The notes under the pieces were generated by a model. The model made no database searches and was not told the origin of the DNA. It was given only the letters and a program-made list of their open reading frames with translations. From the NCBI GenBank assembly GCA_015350385.1, contig WNKI01000001.1, positions 2,261,178-2,325,177 on the forward strand: a DNA stretch of 64,000 nucleotides, given 5' to 3'. Position numbers and translations under genes: made by a program. This DNA comes from Aculops lycopersici. Taxonomy: Eukaryota > Arthropoda > Arachnida > Trombidiformes > Eriophyidae. This document shows positions 20,508-33,700 of this stretch, one piece after another (positions within the stretch are counted from its first letter, which is position 1; each line of letters starts with the position of its first letter).

Positions 20508-20521
20508 CCACTAGGGGGCGT
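20508..20521 (+). promoter_or_regulatory. CTCF-like binding site
   Basis: CCACTAGGGGGCGT matches the animal CTCF core CCASYAGRKGGC at every position. It lies between the compact gene block and the Shal transcription unit, where an insulator would make sense. Occupancy is inference. Confidence 0.5.
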
Positions 20522-23332
20522 GCTATGTAATATGCAAAAGTCTTGCATTGGACCTCAGGCTAGCAGGAGAGAGAGAGAGAAAAAAAATCATTTCTACTAG
20601 GTGAACTGGACAAAAAGGGGAAAAGAAGTGACGCGCCTGCGCCTAGTTCACTGAGGGACAAGTAAAGTCCACCGCTCGTCCATTGCTTTCCCCCTGTTCC
20701 CCCGACTCCTTTCGCCTCACTCACTGAGGCCGGCAGTACGCATTTGCACGCGCAGCTCTGCGGCCCTAGACTGGTAGTTTCTGGTGGTGGTGTTGGAGGG
20801 ACACATTCTTCTGCTCGCTCAGTAACTCACTTGTGCTGGACGGGTTTTGGAGCTGAAGAAGCGAAGAGAAGAGGAGCGCAACAAATTGTTCGCCGCTCTA
20901 AGGGAGTGAGTATTTGCTTGTGGGACCAGCGAAAGGAGCGAACTTTTTCGTTCGATCTTGTCGTTCCCATTGACCGGCGTGTTAAGTGACAAAACTTTCC
21001 AACTGGATCACATAATAAGATTGATGCAATTTGTCACCTGATTATCTTAAGTCAATTAATATAAACGTACAAATAATAATATTGCAAGCAAGAAAACAAT
21101 CAAATAAACAAGAATCAAGTTTACAGTCGCAAGAAAGAGTTTGGTTGCATAGTTATCTTGTGTGAGCGGAATGAGCGTCTGATTGGACAGAAAAGAGTGA
21201 GAGGCGGTGGCGAAAGCTAAGAATACCAATTTCAAGTTTGTCGCGCTGACTTGTAGTTGGAACACAGTAGAGACATAAAGGCGTGCATAGTTACTTTGTC
21301 GTCGTTGATAGTGGTGGCAGCCGAAGCAACAACAACATCGGCAAGCCTCAAGTTGGCCGCCTCATTATCAGTTCGTTTGTTAGTTGTGCTCTCTATCTTG
21401 GAGCTCGACTTCGTGGTGTTACACTTTGGGATAAATAACGCCAAGACGCGCAAAGAATACGAGCAAACGTCATCCCCTCACTATACTCAAAACAACCAAA
21501 CACCTGGCTAACCTCAACAACAGCATCAGTGGAAGTCGTTCTACAAATTTGACACAGCAAGTTTGTAGCCTCCCGAGACTTACTGGCTCGCCTCTACTAG
21601 CTTGTTGGTGGTATCACTGACTAAAGACTCGTAAATACAAATGCTCATACAAAGTTGAGATCGGCGAGTTCTAAGTGAATGTTTGTTCAGTCCATGGATA
21701 CGACAAACCAAAACCTACCCCCTTCAATCTGCCGCCGAGCGTATGATCGAAAATACGGAGCGAGGAAACAAATGCCAACAAATAGCTACAGCCGTGAAAA
21801 AAGCGAGCCGATAGTAAAATGGCCAGCTGAACCCAGAATTTAATATTGTTTGAATAAGTTTACGCAACTAGATCATCATTCTTAAACCGTTTAACAGCGA
21901 ACAGAAGTAACGATTCACTATTCATAATCACTCTAGAATCCGACTAAGACAATGAAGAAGATAGAAAACGAAAAATAGAATCGCAAATCGGGCGACTGGA
22001 CCAAAGTTTAAGTTGATCCTAGATCAAAAATCGCATCAACAGCTAAAACAACTGAAAGAGTTATTGTATACCAACGAGCGTGTCGCTAGATTGGACTTAC
22101 TAGCTACTGGAACAGAACAGCAAAGTTCGAATTTTATCCAATATCATCCCCCTAGTTGCAGTCATGGTGTCTTCGTCGTTTAGTAGACACTAATGATCCT
22201 TGTCGCTGTATCCATTCGCTCATCCTTTATTTTAAAGTTGGAAACGAGAAGAGCAGTAGACAACTTGGAGCCAGTCAGTTAGCGAGGCAGGCAGCGAACG
22301 GAAAGTTGAGCAAGCGAAGGCACAACTATCTTGAGAATCCAGACAACTGAAGCCAAGATTTCCATGGGCACGGCACATCGAGCTGCAGAGAATCCAACTT
22401 TTGTTGCTAACGAAACGCTAGCCAGTTAGCTAGGCACATAGCGACTTTGGATATTGGCGGTGCCTGAGGGTCGCCTGAAGTGGGAGAGTTCAACTATGAG
22501 CATTCGTTGTAAGCGGCGCGCGCAAATTTTCAGCCTTTAAAAGTTTCATTGCCATCACAACTCAGAGCATCAACAGGGACGAGGGCTACGGAGGCGACGG
22601 CTAGAATTGCGAAAATAATAAGAGTACAAAAATCTTTCATTATTTTCAGATTACACTTAGCTACTGAGCAACAAACTTTCGCATACTTTAAGCTAGGTGA
22701 ATAGAAAGAGGAGGTCGCGATTGAGTCCAGACTTTGTCCAAACTATCTCTAAATCTTTGAATCAGTTTTAGAGTTGCAAGATACATGAGAGTCAAATTAT
22801 ATGCGCAACCAATCACTAAATGAATAGGTCTATCTCAAGTTTCAAGTCGGGAACTAACTTTTTATGCGCAAGCAAGAAAGTAAACGTACTCACGAACATT
22901 AACTAAGCTCAACGACGCAAATAGCAACTCGTGCAAAATTTGTCAGCAACTTAAGCATAAGTAGCAAAAGCAGAAGCATAGAAGAAGGCAGAAGAAAACT
23001 AAATTGAACTCTTTACATAAGCTAACTGGACAGGAAGTGCAGTAACACAAAGCTCGCAGCAATCAAGTATACGTGATACTGTGCACTACTTGGGCTAAAC
23101 TGCCCAAGCAATTCTTTCCATTTCCACTACCACCACCACATCAATTCTACTCTTGTCTCAAATTGCCAATAGCCAGCAGCAACAATAACAACTTGAACCA
23201 AAAATTGTTCATATTATATACGAGAACAACAAATAGGGAAGCACAATTCACAGTTGTCGTATTTTACAGAAACACCAGCCAACAGAATAAGAGAGGAGCT
23301 CAGCAAGCGCCCATAAATCATCAAAGGTAAAA

Positions 23333-24744
23333 ATGGCCTCAGTGGCTGCCTGGCTACCATTTGCTAGGGCCGCAGCCATTGGTTGGGTGCCTATAGCTAG
23401 TAATCCATTGCCACAGCCGCCGTTGAACGATGATACCGTAAGGCGGGAGGATGAAAAGTTTATAATCAATGTTAGTGGACGAAGATTTGAAACTTGGCGA
23501 AATACAGTGGAAAAGTATCCAGACACTTTGTTAGGGTCAAGTGAAAGAGATTTCTTTTTTGATGAGACGACAAAGGAGTACTTTTTCGATAGGGATCCAG
23601 ATATTTTTCGTCATATACTAAACTATTATCGAACTGGAAAACTCCACTATCCAAAACATGAATGTCTCATGGCCTATGATGAAGAGTTGGCCTTTTTTGG
23701 AATTATACCAGATGTAATTGGCGATTGTTGTTATGAAGACTATCGCGACAGGAAACGCGAGAATGCTGAACGAATGCTAGATGATAGAATAAGCGAAACA
23801 AACAATGAAAAGGAACAGGAACGAAGATCGTTGCGCGAACAAATGTGGCGAGCCTTTGAGAACCCGCATACCTCAACGGCAGCTTTAGTTTTCTATTATG
23901 TAACTGGTTTCTTCATTGCAGTTAGCGTTGTTGCAAATGTTGTTGAAACTGTACCATGTACAATCATATCAAAAATACATCAAAATTTAAGATACTACAA
24001 GCAACAAGAATCATTGGCAGCCGCCGCAGCGGCCGCTTCCGCCCAACACCAATCAATGTTCTCATCGACAGCAGCAAATTTCAATAATAACCTAAATCAA
24101 CAATCAAATAAGTCATTCAATTCAACAGGCGGTGGACTTTCCAATTCGAGAACTTTATCATCAAATGACTCAGTCCAAACACTAGTACCAGCTTCAGCTA
24201 GTAGCAGCCAACCATCAACATTCTCAACTTATTATAGTGATCATTATAACAGTTATAACTATTATTATCAGGAAGCTGAAAATTTGAGCTGCGGCGACAC
24301 TTTTAAGGTGGCATTTTTTTGTTTAGATACAGCTTGTGTTATGATATTTACAGCTGAATATTTATTACGATTATATGCGGCTCCAAATAGATGTAAATTT
24401 ATGCATTCTGTAATGTCATTAATTGATGTTGTTGCTATCATGCCATATTATATTGGTTTAGGTATCAAAGATAATGACGATGTATCAGGAGCCTTCGTAA
24501 CATTGCGAGTATTTAGAGTATTTAGGATATTTAAATTCTCGCGTCACTCACAAGGCTTGCGTATACTAGGTTATACATTGAAATCTTGCGCTAGTGAGCT
24601 AGGTTTTCTAGTTTTCTCATTGGCCATGGCCATAATTATATTTGCCACTGTTATGTACTACGCTGAAAAGAACGTCGACGGAACCACATTCACTTCAATT
24701 CCAGCCGCCTTTTGGTACACAATTGTCACAATGACAACGTTAGG
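23333..24744 (+). CDS. Shal: Shal exon 1: N-terminus, T1, S1 to first Gly of the filter
   Basis: 470 codons plus two bases of the Gly codon; donor TTAGG|GTAAGT. It contains the S1-S2 linker insertion (residues about 212-318): poly-Ala, Asn/Gln/Ser-rich sequence with sequons NKS, NST and NLS, and a Tyr-rich end. Confidence 0.95.
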
Positions 24745-27700
24745 GTAAGTAGAGTCTCCTTTTGTTTGCAAGATTTTTAGTTGCAATTGTTTTTGGATTT
24801 ATAAAATGATTTAGAAATGAGAGAGGATGAGCGAGAAAAAGTTAAACCGGAAGTTGAAGAGCAGTCAAGAGGATGTGCGCCGACGAGCTGTGCGCCGGAA
24901 CGAGATGCTTGTTGTCGTACCGGGGGCAATTCGGTGAGCTTATGGAGTTTCTATCCTACCTATTTTTTGAAAAGCCGCAGATCATATATTTACACAACCA
25001 ATAGGGTTGCTGTTGTTATGATGATTCATACGAGCAAAATATCTGTCTTGGTGGTGGTTTCATTGCTTCTGCCTTGACCACTGTGCGAATGCAGTTGACA
25101 CAAAATCGATCAGGGCCCTTCCCTTGAGAATACTGACTTGCGCACAATAGAGCTTATGTATTTTCAAAACGATGGACGTATGGATTTTTCTCGATTTCCA
25201 ATTGATTTTGTATGGTAGATGAGAGATGTGAATATTAGTGTTGTGCAGCAAGGATTTTGTAGAGCAGCGACTGCACTAAAAGTAAGTTGCCGAGTTTTCT
25301 CGTTGGGTTGAAAATCCTCTTTTATAAGCTTCCGGTGAGTGAAGTCGTGGATAAATTGGTTGGCTGCGACTCACCAAATTGAAATGAACTCATCAACATC
25401 ACACAAATAACCCGACAAAAGCGAACTAGAAAAAAACACAGTGTAGAGGAAAGTTTGTTGGAACTCATCGACGTCGTAGTCGTCGTCGCACGTTTGGATC
25501 ATCTACTCAATTTTGACACTGATCCAAATATTTAGATGCCCGAACCTCGACTAAAGCAACGGCGAGCCCGCACGTCAATGCTACGCTTCAATGGAAACTA
25601 TGGGCGGCCGCCCTAAGCTCAACCTCCTAGTGGATTTTTGGTCATCGATGTTGCAGTGCGTTTTTGCCCGATGCTCTTTTTGCAAGAACAGTGAGTGAGC
25701 TAGAGCTGAAGAACTCGACACGACGATGAGCTTAGGCTCTTCAAACTCTCGTCGTTTCTATCCCATCTCGATCTCTAGTTGCCGCAATCGTCATCGTCGT
25801 TGTTGGTTCCTTCCGAGCACATGATTATCGTAAGTTTTACAACTTCGCTCTTGAGTGCTACTGGGTAAACAGCGAGATGAGTCGAGTGGCTGGATGACTG
25901 CTCGGGTAGAGCATCAACTAGTGCAGCATAGTTTCTCAAGCGAATCATTGCTGCTATCATTATTGACTTATGCTCTAGGTCCTCTTTTTTCCCCTGCACA
26001 AGTTCACCATCGTCGACTATGAGCAATGGCGGGCTTGTAGTTCAAGGAAACAAAAACGATTTCAACGACGACGCCGGCAGCAGCAACATTTATGTGTGTG
26101 GCCGTCAGCCATTAATGTCGAGAGGTTAGCGCTTGATCAATGCACTTCGACAGGCCCAATGCCTTTCTAGAGCTGCACTTCATCTTCTAAGAACGTGGTG
26201 CACACAAGACCAATGAAGATGACGAATGAATTGGGCTCGCCCCAAACATTACAACTTCAGTCTGATTGTCATGCAACCTCTGCTCTTCTCCATCTAATAA
26301 TAAGTTGAAAACTCCTAAGAGTTCGATAGATCGGAGAGGTATGAGTTCATCTAGTGGCTAGCTAGTCTGTCCCGTCGGTTGGTTAGTTCAGGGAGGAGTC
26401 TACTTGAGTTGATATTGAGAGGGGGTAAAAAAGAATCGACTAGCCCAGGTAAATAGAGTGGTATAGCAGCATAACGCTAAATCTCCAAGCACGAGCCCAG
26501 GCGAAGGAGGTGCAATCAAGTGCATCGAGTCGAAAGTATTGGTTTGGGGCAAACTTGTTCCATCCAGGTGCATTTCTCACTCTATTTTTCTCGCTTATAC
26601 AATCGTATAACTTAAGCAAGACACAAACAGGGTTCACGGCGAGATTAGAAAGCTATTTATGAATAGTCTCTCGATAGCTCCTTAATTTTTCCTCTGCGAG
26701 TCAGGAGCCACGACAAGAGTTCATCCTTCGACCTGAGCGAATAATCGATCGCTTCATGGTTTGAGGGTCGGAGTTTATGTGTTTCGCAACAGCGGATTAA
26801 TTGATCTACCAAATCAAATCGCTTTTCTACTCTCTTCCACTCTGCGCTACTGGGCAACCATCCAGTGAGATTTCATGTGTAATGCCGTTACTGAACAGTA
26901 AGCGTCCTATAAGCCTCAATGGTTTAGTCTAGTCTTAGAATTCACCTCTTTTTTCCAAGTCTTCAAGGGCGATTGAGATCTCAGAAGTGGAGGGGCAGTG
27001 GAAATTCGAAGATGAAACTTAAATTACGCCACAACTCAATAAAGGCTGTGTCTCTATCCCTCTCTATTGCTCTGTTTCTCGAAGCCCTTGTGCATCAGGC
27101 TCTTGGGAGTTGGGTCTAGTTTCAGTTTTGGCCATACCACACCCTCAAGCCAACTCACCAAGATCATCACTCATCGACGGAAGTCACACAAGAGACTCGT
27201 ATGATCTGGAAAAATTGACACAGCGAAAGGCGAGTACCCGATGATGGCCGCGGTGGAAGTGGTAGCAAAACGACGGAAGTTCACGAGTCTAGCTGTCGGG
27301 ACTCTGGAGATTTTAGTGGCTGTCCTAGCTCATGAGGCCACCGCAAGAAATCCAAAAGACTTTCGTACTCCAAGGACCACCACCAGCAAGATTACATCTG
27401 TGAGTTTCTCTAGACTCTAGTGGAAGCTTAATGCTAAAGAAGATCTCTTTCCCATTTGCTTCCTCTCTTGGATTCCCACTTCAACTCACCCGAAAGGCTA
27501 AAATTGGCGCCTTCGAGTTGTTGAAGCTCCTTTCAGTCCCCGGGTTTAAGGTCCCAAAAGACAAGAGACCGCAGACTGATGTTCAACACAACTACCACAC
27601 CAAACTAGGCTTTGTAATTCAAGTCGTTGGTTTATCAATGAGTGTGAAACACGAGCTTAGTTTTGTATAGTTTGATCAAATTGCCAAGACCACGACGCTT

Positions 27701-30700
27701 CTGTTCTGTTTGTTGCAAGCAAAGTGAATACAGCGACTTTGTGTGAGAGAGTTATAGCAGCGATGGCGGCATACCGATAGGACCCATCCTCGAATCTAAT
27801 GAGCGACAACCGAAACTTCTTCAGCTTTAACCAAGCAGCGCATGCAGCAAGCCAACTCGAGATGGGAGCAGAAAAGTCCCCCACTAGCCACCAAAGGCTC
27901 ACCTTATCTGATTTCTTTCCGTGCAATGCATCGAATTTCCCCACTTCCTTCCTTCTCGAAAGCAGAAAGGGGCTAGCGCCTAGTGCATTTCTCGAGCTTC
28001 CTTGACTTACTGACTCTAGCCGGCATCTCTAAATTTGCTGCTGTTTTGTTGGATTCGTTGGTTGCTTGCTTGCGATGGAAGCAGAAAAAAGAGAGACGTC
28101 GTTAGTTCATTAGTTAGCTGCCTGCTTCTCCTGGTGTTTTGCCACCACTACATCCACTGAATACCAACAGAATAGTAGCGCAACCAGAGTGTCGGTTTAT
28201 TATTTGCACTGGATACGACAATTGTGCTCTGAAAAGAAGACACCATTCGCTAGTGGCTAGTTTGCGCTAGTAGATTTTCATCTACTACCACAACAGTGGC
28301 AGCAACAACAACAACAACAAGAACTAGAGCGGATTTTTCGTCCGCCGCAGAAGCCGAATCTTATGGCTTCTTTCGCTATTCTTGACTCGCGCGATTTTAC
28401 TCACGATCTGGCGTTACTGGGCGTTTAGCTACCACGACTAGTATAACTACCATACCAAACTAGAGCCTTGAGCATGGTTCTTATGCGCCTCTTTAGCACC
28501 AAGCTCTAGTTGGCGCCAAATTTGCATTGTCGATTGAATGGCAGCCAGGCGTTGAGTTGCTAGCTTGGTGTTATTGGCCAACAAGAGCGAACTTGGAGAT
28601 GGATAAGCGCAGCTACTAGTTGGCTAGCTGGCTGGTTGGCTATCTGGTCCCAAGACCCAGCCAGAGTGGAAGAGAAGAAGAGGAGCCAAAGGGCCGCATT
28701 AGCATTGCTAATATAACAATGACGCTCGCACCAACCACGCCAATGACGGTTTCAACTACGACCACCACCATCGCCACCACCAAAGCCGCCAAGATGACGA
28801 CGATAGCGACGAGATGAATAAACTCGCTAGCTTGCCAGCTTCGCCAAGTCCGTTTGTCGGTTTTGCTAGTGGATGCGATGGTTGGTAGTTGGTGTTTTGG
28901 TAGCCAACATCAGGGAGCTAGTAGTGGTAAGTTTCGCTCAAACTTGTCTCGTTGCCTCTAGTCCAAAAACTGGTTGTTGTTGTTATTTCACGATACATTC
29001 ACCAGAACATCAAGCTCCGAGCTTGCAGCTCGTAGGCGAACTGATTTTTGGCTTGTCCTTGTTGACGGTGCAAAAAGGCGCCAAATTTATCGCCACTCGA
29101 GTGGATCGCGTATGCCACTGTTACTAGCACCACTACTTGTTTGCTGCCGATCGCTAGTTGGCTACTATCGTTTGTTGCTATCGTGGTGGTTGTTGCTACT
29201 GCTATTGCTACTGCTACTGTTGTTGTTGTTGGCAAACAAATCGGACAACCACCATGAGCAGCAACTCTGATATCTCACTCACGCAAAGCTTGTGACGCAA
29301 GCACTCAGATTGGTTACATTAACTAGAGCGCGGCAACTAACAAACGAACTGACAATCGGCACACAACTAAGAGAGGCCTACTCAACAGCTAATGGCAAGA
29401 GTTTCAATTTGCGGTGACCGGAAGTCCAGTGCGACGAGTGGATTTTTTGACGACGAGTTGGTTGTTCGTGTTGTTTTGCTGAGCGCGCAACATTCAATTC
29501 CACTTTTAGTGGCCAGCTAGTGGATTGGTGCACCAGATGAGTTTGCCCCTTTTATCGGAAACCACTCGGCACCGCTACTGACCGGCAGCAAATTGCAATC
29601 AGTGCTACGGGCCGAGTGTCCAGCTGGTTAGTAAGCAGCGGCGGCAGCTTTCATGTGTGTCGTCATGAACTTGATGGTGAGTGCGTTGCCGATCAATTCT
29701 TGGAGCTCGGCGGCACGTTACTGCCACTAGCTTGCCGAGAAACCCCCCTTAAGCTAGTTGCTCGGTGAAAAATCGACGGCGGTAGTAGGTGGCGGTGGGA
29801 GGGGGGGGGGCGAGATTTCTCTCTAAGATAAGTTGATTCGTTTCAGCGCCGCAGTGCAAGAGTCGGACAAGACTAGCTGTTTAGCTGGTTAGTTGGTGGC
29901 ATGGAATCCACGGCAAGTAGGTGTGATATAGCTTGGTTTGCGTATTTCAAAGCAAGTGTCCAGTTTTGCCGAATTTCCGTTGCGACGGCTCCTCGTTGTC
30001 GTCGCCGCTAACCCCAGCTACCAGTGTCTTCGGAAACAATTGATCTAGTTGCTGAAATGGGGTTACAATCTAAAACCTACACCAACAACTCTAATAGCAA
30101 TGGCAACGACAACAACAATAGTTATGAACCTGGAGTCCAGCCAAAACCAGAGCAAGAACCAAGAGTCGCTCTGAATTCAGCTAGTGGTCGTCACGATCAT
30201 TCATCTCGGCAGGATGATTGAGTTGAGTTGAGCTTCGCTGTCCTCGTTGTCACTTCGTATTACCGCTTTGCTTGCTGCCTACCTGCCTGCCTGGCGATGA
30301 TAGACCGACGCCACTTCTTACTTTGCCACCAACCTTCATCTGGTTCTCCTGGAGGGAGAGAGCATATATATTTATATAAATAAAGTCTCTCGCTTGTGCA
30401 TTGGAGCAGATAAGCGCATTCTCACCTAAAGCCAACTGCAGTGCAACACAAAGCGATGCGAAGAGGGTCGAGGTTAGGCGAGTTGGTCTACGTGACTAAC
30501 TCGTGCGAAGGTTTAACTGGGTGCCCAGTCACTCTTTTAACGTGCAGCTAGCTCGCTTAACGCGATTAGTTTCATGTCGCTCAACATGGGAGAACCACTG
30601 GCTCGGGCACGAAATTTCAATCTCAGTTATGTCATGCGACGAGGATGACGACCACCACCACGACGATAACTGCGACAAGCAAATGATTACACTCAGCCAC

Positions 30701-33700
30701 AACTTGCGTTTGAGTCGGTGAATCCTCCGACTAGCCAAAGCAAGTTGCACGCGCAGATTGTCAATCGGCGGCATCTATCGCTATTCTCTCGTCCATTGGC
30801 AAGCAACCATGTCAACCATCATCGCCAGTCGTCATTCCAATGCTATCATTGGCGCTCGCCGTCGCCGGCGTCATGGTTCTGGATGCTCAATCGCACAGGG
30901 GAACTATAGAAACAACTCGAGAGCTGCACGCGCGAACGAGGGACAGCGACAAAGTTGGCAAGACGGCTAGCGAGCGACAAACAAGCGATTGTTCTGGTCG
31001 AGCACTTGATTGGAATGGATTTGAGAGGCTCGCACCCTTTCGGTTAGTCTAACGCTGTGCCTGTTATACCCTGGACTTAGTCGTCACGATCCTCAGCGTC
31101 GATGGCGGCGACGCTCTGCGATGTGAAGTTGGGATTATTATAGTGGTATTATCAGTTGACGCAAGATTCAGTTTCGCGTGGCAAGCCTATCCACTTGACT
31201 CTTCCGGTCAGCCCTCAAGTTCCGGTTCAAGAGTGGCGAGTTTTCGGGCCTCCCTGAGCATCGTCGCTAAGAATAAACGGATCACTTGGTTCACCGCTTT
31301 GATCGATGGCAGGAGCATCACTGCAAGAGGCGAGTTTTCAACTCGTTCTCGCGAGTTACTCCTCTCTAGTGTTTCAGTTGGTCCAATAGTTTTGTTTCTC
31401 AGTTCGTGTCTTTGTCTGTCTGTGTAGAATTAGTGTGCAAGTTGACAAACCAACCAACCAACTGACCGACAAAAAGCTCAGTGGTAGAAATTAATATTAA
31501 TTACATGAGAGAAGCTCTCCAAAACCAGCGCTCGCCTTCGTCTGGTCGAACTGGTCGCCCCTTCAAACTGACCGATTGGTGGCCTCGAGCCTTTGCCTTG
31601 AAACCTTGTCGACTGTGGACAGCGGTTGGTTGGCGGAAGTGAAGGAGTAGACAGCAAAATCCGCTTGCCATAGGGATAGCTCATTGCCAGCCACTTTCTC
31701 CCAGTAGACTCCACTCAGTCAATGCAGTATACAAACCCAGAGCCCATATTCCGTGGCCTATTTACAATTTTGCTTTCAAAAGTTTACCTGAGATTTTTGC
31801 GTCGAGAGTGAAAAGCTTTACGTCATTGAGTGACGCAACGGGAATGCCAATGCCATCGCCTCTGCCATTGAGTCTCTCTATTAGTCTCTCTTTTTAGTGA
31901 GCCAGTTAGACGCTTGGATTCGGTTCGATTCAGTTTAGTTTAGTTGTATTTGACGAGCGACGACGTGAACCAGTCACTAGTTCTGTTAACATCAACCAAC
32001 ACAACAACAACAACAACAACTCGATCGGCTCCAACTGCAACTGCAACCAAACCAAAGAAACTTATATGCGCCTCCCAAAGATCGAACCAAATTGATCGAA
32101 ACTCGCCGCAACTGCTCATCTTTTCTGGTCTCGTCCGCTACGCCAATCGCTCGATCGATTCACCGTCAATCAAATGACCGCGCAAATGTAAGCGAAATCG
32201 TGTGTTAGAAGGTCCCCGGTGGTATGAGTGCATGTCTGTCTCTATGTCTAAGCTTCTATCCACTGATCGTTTCGTCGTCTATTGCAAAGCCTCTTTCCTT
32301 TCAATCGGAGACCGAGCGCCTAGTAGCAAGGTAGCTTCACTTTGGCACGCCGCAACGAAGCCCGAAGCCAGTGGACTTTCCTGGCGCCATCGATTGTTTA
32401 CCAAGTGGCGCTTCTATTTCCGCTTCCGGTGGCCTGAGCAAACACGAGCTAGTCGATGCTCGCTGGTACTAGGTCTAGTCGCCCTACTACTAGTCTCGAC
32501 TAAACTGGCCGTTCAGCCTTCAACAATCAACATCAACCAACATGACACACACACACACACACACAAATATATATATATATAGCGCGAATGTGCTGCTAGT
32601 CAGTTTTATCCACCACTAGAATGGCTACCACCCTTTCAGTTGCCGTCGGCTCTGAAGGTGCCACTAGCTAACCACCGGACTATGCTGTTAGTGGCCAGAT
32701 TATTGGTGGCAGTTGGGAGCAGCAGTAGGTATTTGCAGCGGTGGTGTCGGTGGTTGTGACTCGGTGGCCATTCAATAGGTAAGCGAGCGTTAGCTATGGT
32801 GATGATGATTGACCATCAGAAAAAGAGAGAAATTCCCTGAGTTGCCGCATTCACCTTTGATGTTAGCCACTCGTCTATCCCTCTGCATCGGCCGCACGTC
32901 CATTCGAGTCTCCCTGTGAGGCTAGTGGCTCTCAGGTCCACTAGCCTCACAATCGTTTTCGCCATCAAATGGCTTTCAATGGCGAAAACGAGGAGCCATC
33001 AAATTATCGACCAGCCGAGTGGCTGGCTCAAAGGCAAACCAATGGACTTGCCAACCATACAACCAACTGGCGGCAGTTTTAATCAGACTGTCAGGTAAAA
33101 GCCTGGCGCCTCTGGCCACTGGACCGTAGCGGTGCGTGGTAATGGTGGCGGTGGTGCTAGTTTTTTCTAAAGTGACGTGAGCCCCTCAGGAGGTGAGTTG
33201 GTTGTATGGCCGGACTTCCGGTCGATCTAGTTGCGAGCTGTTGGTCGCCCGGCGCTTTGCCACTGTTGGACGAAATAAAGTCTACTCGCGCCTAGCGCAT
33301 CATTCGCAACTTCCGGTTGCAGCTCGCCGGCTGACCCTAGATTCAGGCAAATGGACTGGCCAGTGGACCAGTTGCCACTTGTGCCTTACTCTTTGTGAAG
33401 GAATGCAACTACAACTTTTTCTCTCGCTCTCTGCGAGTTTCACTTCAACTCCCAATGCCAGCGGCGAATACGACTCCGACTTGAGGGGTGCCCAGCGAGT
33501 TGCGCGCTCGATTTGTTTTCACCGCTTGGGATGTTGGTGGTCTGGAGTTTGAGTTGGAAGTTAGCAACTTCCTCTTTGGAAGCGAACGGCAACTTGAGGA
33601 TCTTCGTTCTGTGGAACAAGAGTTTCAGTAACGCTCTTTTGAGTGTAACCGGAATTCTAATCGCAGCTCCGACTCCTCTCATTGGCCTTCCAGGTTTTAG

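Larger units (their letters stand above)
19521..23332. other. Spacer before Shal; no gene recognised
   Basis: 3.8 kb with only short, non-protein-like frames. The right part is probably the Shal promoter and long 5' leader. It contains a CTCF-like site at 20508-20521, a short GA tract near 20568, and the direct repeat upstream of the CUB gene. Confidence 0.5.

Noticed and set aside
24817..25077. 86-codon frame just after Shal exon 1
   Set aside because: No homology to Kv4 or other proteins, and it lies inside intron 1 with no splice support.
28960..29270. Leu/Val-rich frames that look like membrane segments
   Set aside because: They come from GTT/GCT-rich repeats in the Shal intron and appear on both strands.
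31915..31945. GGTTCGATTCAG, another B-box-like string
   Set aside because: No A box at the right distance and no cloverleaf.
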